DNA of 64,000 nt, from positions 124,001 to 188,000 of the forward strand of contig NZ_KI911318.1 of NCBI RefSeq assembly GCF_000513855.1, given 5' to 3'. Below, piece by piece: positions 51,683 through 60,056 of this stretch (position 1 is its first letter; each line of letters begins with the position of its first letter). Source of the stretch: Desulfurococcus amylolyticus Z-533. GTDB lineage: Archaea; Thermoproteota; Thermoprotei_A; Sulfolobales; Desulfurococcaceae. Made by a program: the position numbers and the translations under genes. The notes under the pieces were generated by a model that saw only the letters and a list, made by a program, of their open reading frames with translations, ran no database searches and was not told the origin of the DNA.

Positions 51683-52701
51683 TACCTCTTTGCAAGCACC
51701 ATGGTAATCAACGCTACTGAAGCGACGAGTACAATGATCGCCATGACTGAGTATGTTGATGACCCTTCACTACTGGTTACACGAATAATATTTGACCGTG
51801 TTAAAACATTATAGATTACCTGGGGCGCATATATTATAAGGGGTCCCGGCCTCGAGATTATATCTGTTTCCGTCTGGTTTAATACAATAATTGGTTTACC
51901 CAGATTAGTTAGCCCGCTCTCTTTTAACGTATTAGAGTTGGGGCCGATGTATGTAACTACTATGATGTCTGGATCCAACTCGACTACCTTCTCGAGGCTT
52001 ATGGATGACCATGAATATATATTGCTACAGGCATTCGATAAACCCAGTCTTTCAAGTATGTCATCTATGTATGTTCCTTTGCCAGCAACCCATATACCAC
52101 TTGTTAAATCCACTATGATTAATACTTTGACACCCTTGTATTTACTAGTTATTAGATCCCTGTATTTACCTAGTTCACTCTCTAGTTTGATGGTGAAGTC
52201 GTCGGCTAGGCTAGTCTTATTTAAGAGCGTAGCAATGGTGTAGAAGTCGCTTAAAACATCTTGTATGCTTTTAGATGAACCACCAGCCAAGTATACTACG
52301 GTAATATTATAGTTCTTGAAGAAATCTAATAATGGAACATGAGCCCCTTTATCAGCTAAAACTATATCAGGGTTGATCCTGAGTATTTCTTCGGCTCTTA
52401 CAGTTGACCACCAGTACCCGCCGACATCAATTACACCATGTGTCTTGAGAATGCTTGAGATGTTAAACCATGTATCGCTCAACGATATTGAATCAGCCCC
52501 CACTACTCTATCTAGTTCATCCAGGTAGGCAAGGATCTCCGTGATGGAGGGGCTGAGGGAAACTATTTTAGATGGTGTTTCACTAAGACTTATGGTTCTC
52601 CCTGTAGCATCCTGCACTACTATTCCGGCTTTTACAGGGATACTTGCAACTATAAGTAGGGCAAGTATTATTATATACCCGTATTTAATCTGCTTGGACA
52701 T
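51670..52701 (-). CDS. Binding protein of FecCD importer with C-terminal membrane anchor (system 2)
   Basis: A 343-residue protein with a signal-peptide-like N-terminus (IIILALLIVASIPVKAG), a BtuF-like domain (SKIVSLSPSITEILAYL, LRINPDIVLADK, LDPDIIVVTYIGPN), and a C-terminal hydrophobic helix followed by AKRYWRK that would anchor it to the membrane. The archaeal C-terminal anchor is common. Cobalamin or a metal chelate is the likely substrate. ATG 52701 is used instead of the longer frame from GTG 52716. Confidence 0.85.
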   Translation of the reverse strand: MSKQIKYGYIIILALLIVASIPVKAGIVVQDATGRTISLSETPSKIVSLSPSITEILAYLDELDRVVGADSISLSDTWFNISSILKTHGVIDVGGYWWSTVRAEEILRINPDIVLADKGAHVPLLDFFKNYNITVVYLAGGSSKSIQDVLSDFYTIATLLNKTSLADDFTIKLESELGKYRDLITSKYKGVKVLIIVDLTSGIWVAGKGTYIDDILERLGLSNACSNIYSWSSISLEKVVELDPDIIVVTYIGPNSNTLKESGLTNLGKPIIVLNQTETDIISRPGPLIIYAPQVIYNVLTRSNIIRVTSSEGSSTYSVMAIIVLVASVALITMVLAKRYWRK

Positions 52702-52863
52702 TTTGTCCAACACCAAACAATACTAGAAGCTATGCATCTTAAAAACATTTCCAGGAAGAGATAGACCAAATTAGATGAAATGTAATGTAGTGATCCATGT
52801 TGCTGGGGATAACTATGTAGCGGACGCATCTGGACGGAGTTGATAACCCTTAAAGGGATTTAG

Positions 52864-53445
52864 TCAGATCATTGATTCTGTACATATGTTTACAAGGGCG
52901 TTGAGAACAGCTGACTCATATAGTAATGGTATGTGCTTTCTCCATAAAACTAATACTGAGTTGTTTTCTAGGAGAGTTGCAGGCACAAGTTCGATGTATC
53001 TTCTACTAAGTTCTTCGGGGACCAATGGGAATACTATTCTATCTGGTACTATACCAATAACCTCTATACATTCTCTATCCCTTGTTTCAACAATGATCCA
53101 ATCTCTTATCTCTACTATTTTTGACTCAACTTTTTTAAGGAGGTCTGGATCAACTGGGTGAAATATTGTGAGGAGGTATTGTTTAACTGGTTGCGTAATT
53201 ATCGATGCTTGATGAATACCCTCTGTTATGAATTCATATAGTTCCGGGCGTGTTTTCTGAAGTGATTTAACGTATTCATTTATCCGGCGTATTCTTCTCT
53301 CTCCTATACTGGTTCTCCTTGACACCGAGACTCTTCCAAGACCCTCCTTATGCATTCCCAGCATGACTACTAATAGCTCTGCTACAGTGAATCCCGATTC
53401 CCTTGAAATATTCTTAATTGTTTCCAGTAAGCCGCAGTTGATCAC
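52864..53445 (-). CDS. Conserved crenarchaeal protein with HTH-like N-terminus
   Basis: A 193-residue protein. The N-terminal part (SGFTVAELLVVMLGM, VSVSRRTSIGERRIRRINEY) has the look of a winged helix or HTH; the rest has no recognised fold and ends in a beta-rich segment (FPLVPEELSRRYIELVPATL). It lies 9 bp downstream of the nicotinamidase-like gene on the same strand, so the two may form one unit. A transcriptional regulator is a reasonable guess. Confidence 0.55.
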   Translation of the reverse strand: MINCGLLETIKNISRESGFTVAELLVVMLGMHKEGLGRVSVSRRTSIGERRIRRINEYVKSLQKTRPELYEFITEGIHQASIITQPVKQYLLTIFHPVDPDLLKKVESKIVEIRDWIIVETRDRECIEVIGIVPDRIVFPLVPEELSRRYIELVPATLLENNSVLVLWRKHIPLLYESAVLNALVNICTESMI

Positions 53446-53454
53446 TGTTAACCA

Positions 53455-54009
53455 CTATTTGCTGCTTATGAATTCTATTACTTCCCTGGACTTCATTATT
53501 CTGCATCCAAGTATGGTCTTCATATAGTTTAATGCCCATTCGTGGTCGCTTCTACTAAAAGCGCTCACTGCATCCTCGACCACTATAACCTGGTACCTGT
53601 TATAGAATGCATCCATTGCCGTGTGGAGTACGCATATATGAGTATGTATACCTGTTATAATCACGGTGTCTACGCCTAGGTCTCTGAGTATGTAGTCTAG
53701 GCCTGTTTCCCTGAAGCCGCTATAGGATCTCTTATATAATACTATATCGCTTGGTCCAGGCCTCAGCTCCTCTATTATCTCCGACTCTGGATCATTATGC
53801 ATTGCATGCGGTCCCCATATGGATAACTCATGATCGAATGGGTAGTGGTGATCGGCTAGGTATATAACTGGGAATCCTCTTTTATGCATGGTGCTCGTTA
53901 GATCCTTTATCACAGGGATTATTCTCGATGCCTCCGGACTTCTTAGTCTACCATGTACAAACTCTTTCAACATGTCCACTACTAGTAGAGCCGGCCTCAA
54001 GAACGACAC
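53455..54009 (-). CDS. Isochorismatase/nicotinamidase-family hydrolase
   Basis: A 184-residue cysteine hydrolase. The triad is visible as Asp in LLVVDMLKEF, Lys in VLYKRSYSGF and Cys in GIHTHICVLHTAMDAF; the metal-site-like HHYPFDHE suggests a nicotinamidase rather than an isochorismatase. It would convert nicotinamide to nicotinate in NAD salvage. First of two genes with the HTH-like protein. Confidence 0.85.
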   Translation of the reverse strand: MSFLRPALLVVDMLKEFVHGRLRSPEASRIIPVIKDLTSTMHKRGFPVIYLADHHYPFDHELSIWGPHAMHNDPESEIIEELRPGPSDIVLYKRSYSGFRETGLDYILRDLGVDTVIITGIHTHICVLHTAMDAFYNRYQVIVVEDAVSAFSRSDHEWALNYMKTILGCRIMKSREVIEFISSK

Positions 54010-54046
54010 CAGTTATTGATATAAGGTGGTTGAGGGAATTAAAAGT

Positions 54047-54109
54047 TAGTGTGATGACCGACTTCGGTTCTGAGTTAAAGCGATGAAGACCCGTGTGAGG
54101 GCTGATATT
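54047..54109 (+). ncRNA. C/D box guide sRNA
   Basis: C box GTGATGA (54051-54057), a 12-nt guide CCGACTTCGGTT, D' box CTGA (54070-54073), spacer, C' box GCGATGA (54080-54086), a 15-nt guide AGACCCGTGTGAGGG, D box CTGA (54102-54105). Flanks GTTAGT and ATTAAC can pair as a short terminal stem. All four boxes and spacings are canonical. TATA-like GATATAAG at 54018-54025 would start transcription at about 54047. It lies between the nicotinamidase and glutamate dehydrogenase genes. Both guides could direct ribose methylation. Confidence 0.82.
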
Positions 54110-54232
54110 AACGGGATATACATCACACGTTGTCCCATGCAACCTTGGAAGCGTATTCCAGATATATATCGTATATATTGATAGGTAGTCTTTTTAAAGC
54201 ATTCCAGGAATAATAGTTACTTGGTGATAAAT

Positions 54233-55513
54233 ATGAATGAGTATGCATCACTATATGAAAACGATCCAGTATATCAGATGGCTGTGAAGCAATTACGTGA
54301 ATCAGCATCGCTTCTAGGATTATCCGATGAAATCGTCGAGATACTCAGACACCCGGAGAAACTGGTACAGGTTAAAATCACTATTAGGAGGGATAACGGT
54401 AAGCTAGAGATGTATCTAGGCTGGAGAAGCCAGCACAATAGTGCGCTGGGACCTTATAAGGGAGGAGTAAGATACGGTGAAGACGTGACTCCTGGTGAAG
54501 TAGTTGCTTTATCAATGTGGATGACCTGGAAGACCTCCCTAGCTGGCATTCCTTATGGCGGTGGAAAGGGGGGTGTAAGGGTTAACCCGAAGGCTTTAAG
54601 CCAGAGAGAGCTAGAAGAGTTAAGCAGGAAGTTCTTTGCCGGCATAGCCAAGGACGTAGGCCCCGAGGTAGATATACCTGCCCCAGACGTATACACTAAT
54701 CCACAAACAATGGCATGGTACTTCGATGAATATAGTAAGATAGTAGGGTACCAGGCGTGGGGAGTTGTTACCGCGAAGCCCGTGGAGCTTGGTGGATTAT
54801 ATGCAAGGGTTGTATCAACAGGGTATGGTACAGCTCTCACTGCAAGGGAGGCGGCTAAGAGATGGATAGGTGGATTGGCGGGTAAAACAGTTGCAATACA
54901 TGGTTTCGGAAACGTTGGCATATATGCTGCGAAATATCTTACTGAATGGGGTGCAAGAGTGGTTGCTGTAAGTGATAGCAGTGGATACATATATGATCCG
55001 AACGGATTAGACATCGAGGAAGCAATAAGGGTTAAGGAGACAACAGGCAAGGTGACAAACTATAAGAAGGGGGATGTAAAGGTCTCTGGAAACCATATGG
55101 AACTACTTGAATTACCCGTTGATATCCTAGTACCAGCTGCAACACAGGATGTTATAACAAAGGAAAACGTTAATAGAATAAAGGCTAAAGTCATTGCTGA
55201 GGGCGCTAATGGTCCAACCACGCCTGAAGCCGAGAAGGTATTGTATGAGAAAGGTGTAATCATAGTGCCAGATATATTAGCGAACTCAGGAGGAGTAACG
55301 ATGAGCTGGATCGAGTGGAGCCATAACAAGATGGGGTGCTGGCTCACTGATGAGGAGGCATTATCGAGGCTGGATAAAATGATGACGCTGAACTTTAATA
55401 GGGTGTACGATGAGTGGAGAAAGAGGTTCTCAGAATATCCAATGAGGACTGCTGCCTACGCTATAGCTGTAGATCGTGTCGTAAAGGCTATGAAGCTAAG
55501 GGGATGGATCTAA
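54233..55513 (+). CDS. gdhA: Glutamate dehydrogenase
   Basis: A 426-residue hexameric enzyme interconverting glutamate and 2-oxoglutarate plus ammonia. Motifs: GWRSQHNSALGPYKGGVRY, GIPYGGGKGGVRVNP (catalytic Lys region), DIPAPDVYTNPQTMAWYFDE, IHGFGNVGIYAAKYL (nucleotide site), EGANGPTTPEAE and DILANSGGVTMSWIEW. ATG 54233 is the normal start; the frame extends upstream to TTG 54221. Central to amino-acid fermentation. It converges on the DUF504 gene. Confidence 0.96.
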   Translation: MNEYASLYENDPVYQMAVKQLRESASLLGLSDEIVEILRHPEKLVQVKITIRRDNGKLEMYLGWRSQHNSALGPYKGGVRYGEDVTPGEVVALSMWMTWKTSLAGIPYGGGKGGVRVNPKALSQRELEELSRKFFAGIAKDVGPEVDIPAPDVYTNPQTMAWYFDEYSKIVGYQAWGVVTAKPVELGGLYARVVSTGYGTALTAREAAKRWIGGLAGKTVAIHGFGNVGIYAAKYLTEWGARVVAVSDSSGYIYDPNGLDIEEAIRVKETTGKVTNYKKGDVKVSGNHMELLELPVDILVPAATQDVITKENVNRIKAKVIAEGANGPTTPEAEKVLYEKGVIIVPDILANSGGVTMSWIEWSHNKMGCWLTDEEALSRLDKMMTLNFNRVYDEWRKRFSEYPMRTAAYAIAVDRVVKAMKLRGWI

Positions 55514-55767
55514 CCCTCGTTTTTTCCCCTCTTGTATAAAACTCTGTTATTTTTATCCCTGATCTCTTCAACCCTGTGCAATGGTATGATCTCGTTATGT
55601 GTGTATATATATCCTGCCCGTAAATCGATTATTAACTCGCCGGGCACAGGCTTCAGGATTTCACCACTCTCTGCCCGGTATCTTATGTAGATTACATAAT
55701 TGTTTTTAAATCCGCCGAAAACTATTCTCCTAAGCCAGTTCTCTAACTCTCCTCTCTTACGTCCCAT
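55510..55767 (-). CDS. DUF504 (UPF0248) protein
   Basis: An 85-residue protein with NWLRRIVFGG, IYIRYRAESG and EIIPLHRVEEIRDKNNRVLY, where IPLHR is the DUF504 signature. Widespread in archaea, function unknown, probably RNA-linked. It overlaps the gdhA stop by 4 bp in convergent orientation. Confidence 0.75.
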   Translation of the reverse strand: MGRKRGELENWLRRIVFGGFKNNYVIYIRYRAESGEILKPVPGELIIDLRAGYIYTHNEIIPLHRVEEIRDKNNRVLYKRGKNEG

Positions 55768-55950
55768 ATCTACTTAAGCCACCTTCAAGCACCCGGTCTA
55801 AGTGATCCGTTTGAGACTACTTATAGCTTAACCTGGTTAAGTGGGCCTCGATTTAAGAGATAGTGGTTTTTAATTCCTTCTCTAATAATTTATCAGGTAA
55901 AGTCATGGTAAGTGATGCTACCAGCGTCTCAATTAGTATGAGGGGTAGTT

Positions 55951-56193
55951 ATGAGTAGGAAGAAAATAATGGGGCTGATAATCACTTTTAGCACATTTGT
56001 CTTCAGCGTCATTTACACCTATTTACTGTTCTTCTCCACACACCAAGTCCAGGCTCTGACATTAAAGCTCACAGTATATTTCTTTGTAATCGTTTTACTA
56101 GCATCCCTATTTATAGTCGGTTACACCTTACTGAGGACAAACGTGTTTCCTCCGGAGGAGGTTGAAGAAACTGTTTCCAGTGAGAAGGCCTAG
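55951..56193 (+). CDS. Small two-helix membrane protein
   Basis: An 80-residue protein: basic N-terminus MSRKKIM, helix at about 7-28 (LIITFSTFVFSVIYTYLLFF), second helix at about 40-61 (TVYFFVIVLLASLFIVGYTL), and an acidic tail ending EEVEETVSSEKA. Function unknown. GAGGGG lies before ATG 55951. It is followed by a 13-bp inverted repeat. Confidence 0.6.
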   Translation: MSRKKIMGLIITFSTFVFSVIYTYLLFFSTHQVQALTLKLTVYFFVIVLLASLFIVGYTLLRTNVFPPEEVEETVSSEKA

Positions 56194-56280
56194 GGATACA
56201 GGGGGTTCAGGTCTCACATAGGTTTATATAAATTTATTTAAATTGGTTTCATCCCCTCGTTTTTGTTCCCCCTGTATCCC
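56193..56280. repeat. 13-bp inverted repeat around an AT-rich centre
   Basis: GGGATACAGGGGG at 56193-56205 and CCCCCTGTATCCC at 56268-56280 are perfect complements. The 62-nt interior holds GTTTATATAAATTTATTTAA. The left arm overlaps the end of the small membrane protein gene (its stop codon). It may be a transcript-end hairpin or a small element. Confidence 0.6.
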
Positions 56281-56578
56281 CTTTGGGCTTGCATACGGCT
56301 TGAGGGCGTTCAGGGTGACATCACATCTTGAATTAAGGAATAGGTTTATGCATGCTACCCTATCCCTGTTTTCCGTGAACCCAGTGCTCCGGGTTCTTGA
56401 TGATCCTGTAGCCTTCGATAGTTCGCCGTGTAAACATCATATACAGAAAGTATAGGAAAGGTGTGTATGCAATAATATATCAGAAGACTATCACCAATAC
56501 TACAAACCATTATAAAACCAGAAACAGCTTGGTGAGGCTATAGGGGCATTGTTCCAGGCCTAGGCGGGCTAAATCTAG

Positions 56579-56668
56579 ATAGGGAGTGTGTTAAGTTCAC
56601 CTCGGCATCCGTCCATGAGCCTATGGGGTGGGATTGAAGAGCTCTCTAGGCTAGGTGGAAGCCCCTAG
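56579..56668 (+). pseudogene. Decayed C-terminal tail of a TnpB-like protein
   Basis: One frame reads IGSVLSSPRHPSMSLWGGIE then ELSRLGGSP and stops at 56666-56668. The Pro-rich SMSLWGG...GGSP tail followed by a GC-rich stretch is how I remember TnpB proteins of IS200/IS605 elements ending. There is a TAG directly upstream and no RuvC part, so only the tail remains. The stretch 56281-56578 has no gene I can support; on the minus strand YRIIKNPEHWVHGKQG is readable for a short way. Confidence 0.4.
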
Positions 56669-56713
56669 GTGCATCCATGAAATTATATAAAATGACTTGG
56701 AATAAGCACCTAG
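56663..56713 (+). repeat. Short repeat resembling a TnpB-element right end (copy B)
   Basis: It directly follows the TnpB-like tail: CCCTAGGTGCATCC, ATGAAATTATATAAAATGAC, TTGGAATAAGCACCTAG. CTAGGTGC at the start pairs with GCACCTAG at the end. Copy A is at 32887-32940. Confidence 0.5.
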
Positions 56714-56770
56714 TGAGAGACGGCTGGTTGTTCCACATGTTTACACTTACAAACCCGTGGAGTTGTAGTG

Positions 56771-57871
56771 TTATTTTTCACGGTACGCTAGTTTTTCCAG
56801 GAGCCATTTTAATATGTTGACTGCTTGAGCTGATATTTCCTTGGATTCCTCGAGTGCTTTCAGGGCGTTTTCCACATGTTTCTTTATCAGCTCCTCATTA
56901 TATTCCAGGCTGCCTGTTTCACGGACTATCTCCTGTATGAATTTTACGTGTTCCTGGGTTACTTCATTTGTTCTCAGCACATCATATATCTCACTTAGCC
57001 GTCTCCTTACCTCGTGGTCTCCGAGCTCGTATGCCTTCACTACCAGGAGCGTCTTTTTCTTACCCCTGACATCGCTTCCAACGGGTTTACCTGTCTGCCG
57101 TGGGTCACCGTAGAGGCCTATGATATCATCTCTCAGCTGGAACGCTATACCGGCTGGGATAGCGTAGGAGGTGAGCTCTCGTAGTATTTTCTCACTGTAT
57201 TTCCCAGATGCTATCACGCCTAAGTGCAAGGGTAGTTCTATAGTGTAGGAGGCTGTCTTAAGGGTGTGGACTAATAGTACATCTCTCTCGGATACGTTGC
57301 CCAGTGGTTTATTGGAAAGCAGGACGTCTAGGTATTGCCCATAGGCGACCATCCTCAACCCCCTACTATATGTTTCCAGTAGCCTTCTTAATGTTTCCCC
57401 AGGTAAATTCGCTCTTGAAATATATTCAACGGCTGTCGCCTCCAAGTAGTCTCCAACTGTTATGGCTTGCGAATCACCGTAATGTACGCAGTCTCCCTTC
57501 ATCTCTTTTAGACATTTATCCCTGAACCATGCGTGTACAGTTGGACCGCCCCGGCGGAGCTCATCCCTATCCATTACATCATCGTGTATAAGGAGATAGC
57601 TTTGAAGTAGCTCAATCCCACTCATTACATTTGTTATAGTTGCTAGATCACCGCTTCCCCATTCCCTGCTCCAGTAGCCCACGAGAGCTAGAAACGCCCT
57701 CAGCCTTTTACCGCCTCTTAGAGTGTAATCCGAGGCTATCTCGATAATATCATATGTAAGCGGTGAAACAGAGGATGCCTCTTCTCTTAGTTTTGAAAAT
57801 ACTGTTTTCAAGTTGTCCTCAACAAGTTTCACACTATATTTCAGCAACTCATCGTAATTTATTTGGCCCAT
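56771..57871 (-). CDS. Polyprenyl (geranylgeranyl-type) diphosphate synthase
   Basis: A 366-residue trans-prenyl synthase for archaeal lipid side chains. The first Asp-rich motif is LLIHDDVMDRDELRRGGP, with LRGGKRLRAFL before it and QLRDDIIGLYGDPRQTGKPV as the second. Start ATG 57871 (MGQINYDELLKYSVK) gives the normal N-terminus; the open frame runs on to ATG 58027 and would add 52 residues not typical of the family. Product chain length cannot be fixed from sequence alone, though C20 or C25 is usual. Confidence 0.9.
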   Translation of the reverse strand: MGQINYDELLKYSVKLVEDNLKTVFSKLREEASSVSPLTYDIIEIASDYTLRGGKRLRAFLALVGYWSREWGSGDLATITNVMSGIELLQSYLLIHDDVMDRDELRRGGPTVHAWFRDKCLKEMKGDCVHYGDSQAITVGDYLEATAVEYISRANLPGETLRRLLETYSRGLRMVAYGQYLDVLLSNKPLGNVSERDVLLVHTLKTASYTIELPLHLGVIASGKYSEKILRELTSYAIPAGIAFQLRDDIIGLYGDPRQTGKPVGSDVRGKKKTLLVVKAYELGDHEVRRRLSEIYDVLRTNEVTQEHVKFIQEIVRETGSLEYNEELIKKHVENALKALEESKEISAQAVNILKWLLEKLAYREK

Positions 57872-58042
57872 GTATACACCCACATATTTCTTATTAAGGA
57901 CTTCAATAATAAGCTTAGGCTCCTGTATCATCAAGTAGCTCCCAGTATACTCAGGGTATTTTCCCATAAACCGGTCTAGGAAGTCAGGTAACCTGAAATA
58001 TGATAATGTTATATCCTGCTCCCCCATCAGCTTCTATTTCTC

Positions 58043-58083
58043 CCTTGAAAGCCTCATCCTTCAGGGCAGGGAAGAGGTCAGAC
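58043..58083 (+). repeat. Degenerate solo hairpin motif
   Basis: CTTGAAAGCCTCATCCTTCA-GGGCAGGG-AAGAGGTCAGAC: weak hairpin followed by the GA-rich tail of the family at 8515-8559. It lies between the divergent prenyl synthase and HPS genes. A similar fragment, CCTTATCCTTCAGGACAGGG then AGAGGTTGGC, is at 1756-1790. Confidence 0.35.
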
Positions 58084-58146
58084 TCATCTGCATCATCTAC
58101 GAAAATATAATTTATACCCGGGATATAAGAAGACATGTGATGCAAT

Positions 58147-58800
58147 ATGGCTAGAATACTTCAAGTCGCGCTTGACCTAGCAGAGCTAACGAAATCTGTT
58201 GACATAGCAACCAAGATAGCTTCACATGTACAGTGTAAAAATATATGGCTTGAAGTAGGCACACCCCTATTGAAGGCGTGGGGCAAGATAGCTGTAAAAG
58301 CATTGAAGAACCTGACAAACTGCTTCATACTAGTGGATACTAAAACCATTGACGTACCCTCTATAGAGGGCGGTATAGTACTTGATGCAGGCGGCGACGC
58401 TTTCACGGTGCTAGGTGTAGCCGATGACGAGGTGGTTAAGGAGGCGGTTGAGACTGCTAGGTCCCGTAGCAAGCTGGTTGTGGCCGACCTCATAAGTCAT
58501 CCATCCCCTGTTAACAGGGCTATCGAGTTGGATAGGTTGGGTGTGGATGTGGTATTATATCATGTAGGTATAAGTGTTCAAAAAGCCAGGGGTATAACTG
58601 CAACCCATATGCTTAAGGAAATAGAGAATCTAAGGAGAAGCATCTCGGCTAAAATAGCTGTAGCCGGCGGGATAAAGCCTGGAGATGTCAGAGAACTGGT
58701 TTCGAGAGGGGTTGACATCATAGTGGTGGGGGGTGCTATAACAAAGGCATCTAATCCCCTTGAAGTAGTGGATGAAATACTCGGTAAGCTTTCACAATAA
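58147..58800 (+). CDS. hps: 3-hexulose-6-phosphate synthase (HPS/KGPDC family)
   Basis: A 217-residue (beta/alpha)8 enzyme of the OMP-decarboxylase superfamily. LQVALDLAELTKS, WLEVGTPLLKAWG, the metal/acid motif LVDTKTID (DxKxxD), HPSPVNRAIELDRLGVDVV, IAVAGGIKPGDV and IIVVGGAI are typical. In archaea it runs in reverse with the isomerase PHI to make ribulose 5-phosphate from fructose 6-phosphate. PHI is not in this window. Ribulose 5-phosphate is the substrate of RpiB at 9623. A TATA-like TTTATAC is about 35 nt upstream. Confidence 0.88.
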   Translation: MARILQVALDLAELTKSVDIATKIASHVQCKNIWLEVGTPLLKAWGKIAVKALKNLTNCFILVDTKTIDVPSIEGGIVLDAGGDAFTVLGVADDEVVKEAVETARSRSKLVVADLISHPSPVNRAIELDRLGVDVVLYHVGISVQKARGITATHMLKEIENLRRSISAKIAVAGGIKPGDVRELVSRGVDIIVVGGAITKASNPLEVVDEILGKLSQ

Positions 58801-58826
58801 CATGAGGCGGTGGAGTTATAGGTAGG

Positions 58827-59990
58827 TTAAAAAGATGGCTTCTTCAATATTTTTTCCACTATCCCACTGGTGATCACTTCCTTGAATCTCTTCTGATGCT
58901 CTATAAGTAGCTTTCTAAGCTTCTCAGCTGCTATTCTCTTACATTGCCCACAGAGTATTTTACCGTTCACACACTCATCATATCTCTCCTTCAATTCTTT
59001 TTCATCATCTATTAAATGATATACGTAGAGCTCGAATATGCTACACTTCCATGGCTCCCCCCCAAGTCTTCTCTGTTCCTCTGCTGTAGCCCTTCCACCG
59101 GTTAACGCGTTCGCAAGCTTCTTTTCCGCTATCTCTGGATCATCGTCGAGGTGTATAGCGTATTCAGGACGGCTTTTACTCATTTTGTTTCCATCCAACC
59201 CCCTTAATAGCTTATGATAGATGGAGCTAGGCCTCTTCAACCCAAACTCCTGCTCAAATCTATCAGCTATATCCCTCGTCAATCGCAGGTGTGGGTCTTG
59301 ATCGGCTCCAACGGGTACCACTATGTACTTGTAACCTCCATATTTATCTAATTGGAGATGCAGTATATCTGCCGATTGTGTGAGCGCTGCCATAATTTTA
59401 CCAGGATTTATATCGCCGTATATAGCCTCCATTTCAGCCGCAGTGATCTTTCTGGAGAATAATTGTATGAGTCTATAGTATTCATTATCCATAGCTGTCT
59501 GATAGTAGAATTCAGCGTTATCCGGGTTTATCCCCCATGCAATAGAGTGAGCTACAAATTCGACTCCTCTTCTTATTACCTCGCTCCTATCCTCTCTTCT
59601 CACAATATATGCTTCGGCATCCGCTATAGCTATTTTTATATGTGCTCCAAGGGATTGAAGGAACTTTAATTCCTCATAAACCATCGCTGTCCCAAGGTGG
59701 GGTCTTCCACTAGGCATGAACCCGGTGAGCACAGCTACTTTTTCACCGCGTTTAAGTGCTTCAAGCCATACGTCGAAATCCCTGTGTCCGAATATGACTA
59801 GTCTCTCAAAGTACTTGTGTTTATGGGGCAGTAGCCCCAGGATCTTATCGATCGGGCTAATACCGAATTCCTCCAGTAGTTTCCTGTAATCCTCTATAGC
59901 GTAGTGACCCCATGGATCTAGCTTGGCACCCATTTCAACCACCCTATTCAAATTCTGGCTCGGTCCCGGAGATTCCTCATCACTATTCAA
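58827..59990 (-). CDS. trpS: Tryptophanyl-tRNA synthetase
   Basis: A 387-residue class I synthetase. The archaeal N-terminus KLDPWGHYAIEDYRKL is followed by VLTGFMPSGRPHLGTAMVYE (HLGT as HIGH), ADAEAYIVR and GLDGNKMSKSRPEYAI with KMSKS intact. CxxC in CGQC is near the C-terminus. The first about 20 residues may not be translated; Met 20 (MGAKLDPWG) is an alternative start. Confidence 0.94.
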   Translation of the reverse strand: MNSDEESPGPSQNLNRVVEMGAKLDPWGHYAIEDYRKLLEEFGISPIDKILGLLPHKHKYFERLVIFGHRDFDVWLEALKRGEKVAVLTGFMPSGRPHLGTAMVYEELKFLQSLGAHIKIAIADAEAYIVRREDRSEVIRRGVEFVAHSIAWGINPDNAEFYYQTAMDNEYYRLIQLFSRKITAAEMEAIYGDINPGKIMAALTQSADILHLQLDKYGGYKYIVVPVGADQDPHLRLTRDIADRFEQEFGLKRPSSIYHKLLRGLDGNKMSKSRPEYAIHLDDDPEIAEKKLANALTGGRATAEEQRRLGGEPWKCSIFELYVYHLIDDEKELKERYDECVNGKILCGQCKRIAAEKLRKLLIEHQKRFKEVITSGIVEKILKKPSF

Positions 59991-60056
59991 CCTGGACTAG
60001 GATACCTCATTGCCTTCATCGATTAATAAGAGAGAGCAATGAAAGGAGTATTAAAG

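Noticed and set aside
52717-52863. Structured RNA in the gap before the second importer's binding-protein gene
   Set aside because: Some GC-rich words (GTAGCGGACGCATCTGGACGG) occur, but no stable pairing or C/D or H/ACA box was found.
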